From Paroedura picta (Eukaryota; Chordata; Lepidosauria; Squamata; Gekkonidae): DNA of 64,000 nucleotides. Shown here in pieces: positions 63,240-64,000 of the stretch. How positions within the stretch are numbered: the stretch's first letter is position 1; every line of letters begins with the position of its first letter. The DNA lies in the NCBI RefSeq assembly GCF_049243985.1, contig NC_135384.1, positions 12,272,501 through 12,336,500 on the forward strand, written 5' to 3'. The notes beneath the pieces were generated by a model. That model was not told the origin of the DNA and did no database searches. It saw nothing but the letters and a program-made list of their open reading frames with translations. A program made the translations under genes and the position numbers.

Positions 63240-64000
63240 TTCATAATCATCTGGGGATGAGATCAAATCATTGATAAGAGCACTCCCTTCTAAAAAAAAA
63301 TCACCTGGTGAGGATTTGATCCCCTCTTAATGTTATAAAGCTTTCAGTGAATGGTGGGTGCCAGTTCTTGCTAGACTTTTCACACAAATCAATGATACTG
63401 GCAAACTTCCCCAAGGATGGACCTCCAGCATCATAGTCCCTATTTTCAAAAAAGGTGATAGGTTTGATCCGCAGAACTATCGACCAATTAGCTTGCTGCC
63501 TGTAGCTTCTAAATTATATGGCAGCTTTCTGAGGAAGAAATTGGAGAACTGGGTGGAAGACAACAATATCTTGAGCTCACGATAGTTGGGTTTTAAGAAA
63601 GGGCATTCCACAATCGAACATTGTCAAACACTCTATCACTTGGCTGCTACTGCTATGAAGGGTCCAACAAAGGCACTATTTGTGGCCTTTGTTGACCTTG
63701 CTGCAGCCTTTGATTCATTGGACAGGAACATACTTTGGCAGAAAGTCCTGAATCTCCAGCTGGATCCACGTTTAGTGTATCTAATGAGACAACTCCACCA
63801 AAACACCACGGTTAAGATCAAGGTAGGGAATGCAGGTGCTCTAACTGAGGAAATCCCTGTTAATAAGGGAGTAAAACAGGGATGTGTGATGGCCCCTCTG
63901 CAGTTCAACCTATATATTAATGATGCGGTAGGAAAGATGGAGGGCACCACTTTATGGCACCCAGTATATGCCAGACCAAGATTTCCATCCTCCTGTATGC
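63240..64000 (+). mobile_element. LINE RT fragment (type of 8420-13023), running off the window
   Basis: Plus-strand reverse transcriptase: WWVPVLARLFTQIND, GWTSSIIVPIFKKGD, FDPQNYRPISLLPVASKLYG (block match to the 9878-11335 frame), a stop after NNILSSR, then LGFKKGHSTIEHCQTL, FVAFVDLAAAFDSLDR, GVKQGCVMAPLQFNLYINDA. The frame degrades near 63950 and the YADD region is not reached in frame. Sequence diverges clearly from the 8420 element, so it is a different subfamily or older copy. 5'-truncated at the palindrome. Confidence 0.82.

Overview
The window looks like squamate-reptile nuclear DNA, most likely from a lizard. The evidence is the repeat mix: tRNA-derived SINEs of the Sauria type, an RTE/BovB LINE, CR1 and L2 LINE remains, a LINE whose reverse transcriptase ends in a Cys-x-Cys...His...Cys motif, many short hAT-like elements, and a tandem array of single-exon class II olfactory receptor (OR) genes resembling the OR14 group. 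A gecko is possible but not shown. All functional assignments come from reading the sequence; no database was searched.

Layout: (1) 1-14.4 kb is a tandem duplication. Unit A (about 1-5840) carries an intact OR (4625-5596). Unit B (about 5841-14420) was expanded by a LINE with an inverted 5' arm (8420-13023) that landed inside a CpG-rich palindromic element; its OR survives only as a short relic (14319-14405). (2) 14.4-34 kb holds two intact ORs (18186-19130, 24666-25577), an OR relic (21391-21725), two antisense relics of type-2 vomeronasal (V2R) receptors (22.3-22.8 kb, 26.4-26.9 kb), and an OR pseudogene (31359-32594) interrupted by a SINE and followed by a BovB LINE with a long open reading frame. 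(3) 34-36.6 kb is mostly old LINE/SINE debris. (4) 36.6-62.6 kb is a younger array of one OR subfamily marked by MAHDRY in place of MAYDRY: ORs at 38854, 43549, 50642 and 58098, and one at 61457 with a single stop codon. An OR relic at about 52.5-53.4 kb carries a solo LTR. (5) From 63 kb to the end there is a near-perfect 138-bp palindrome and a LINE fragment running off the window.

The ORs are on the plus strand and would encode seven-transmembrane odorant receptors of olfactory neurons, which signal through a G protein. Each coding exon follows a plausible 3' splice site about 20-30 nt upstream of the ATG. In the second array, 1.4-3.4 kb upstream of each coding exon, there is a repeated candidate promoter block: a homeodomain-like CAATTAAG, then 16 bp on (start to start) an Olf/EBF-like ACTCNNGGGAG whose central dinucleotide varies, then a TATA-like ATAAAT.
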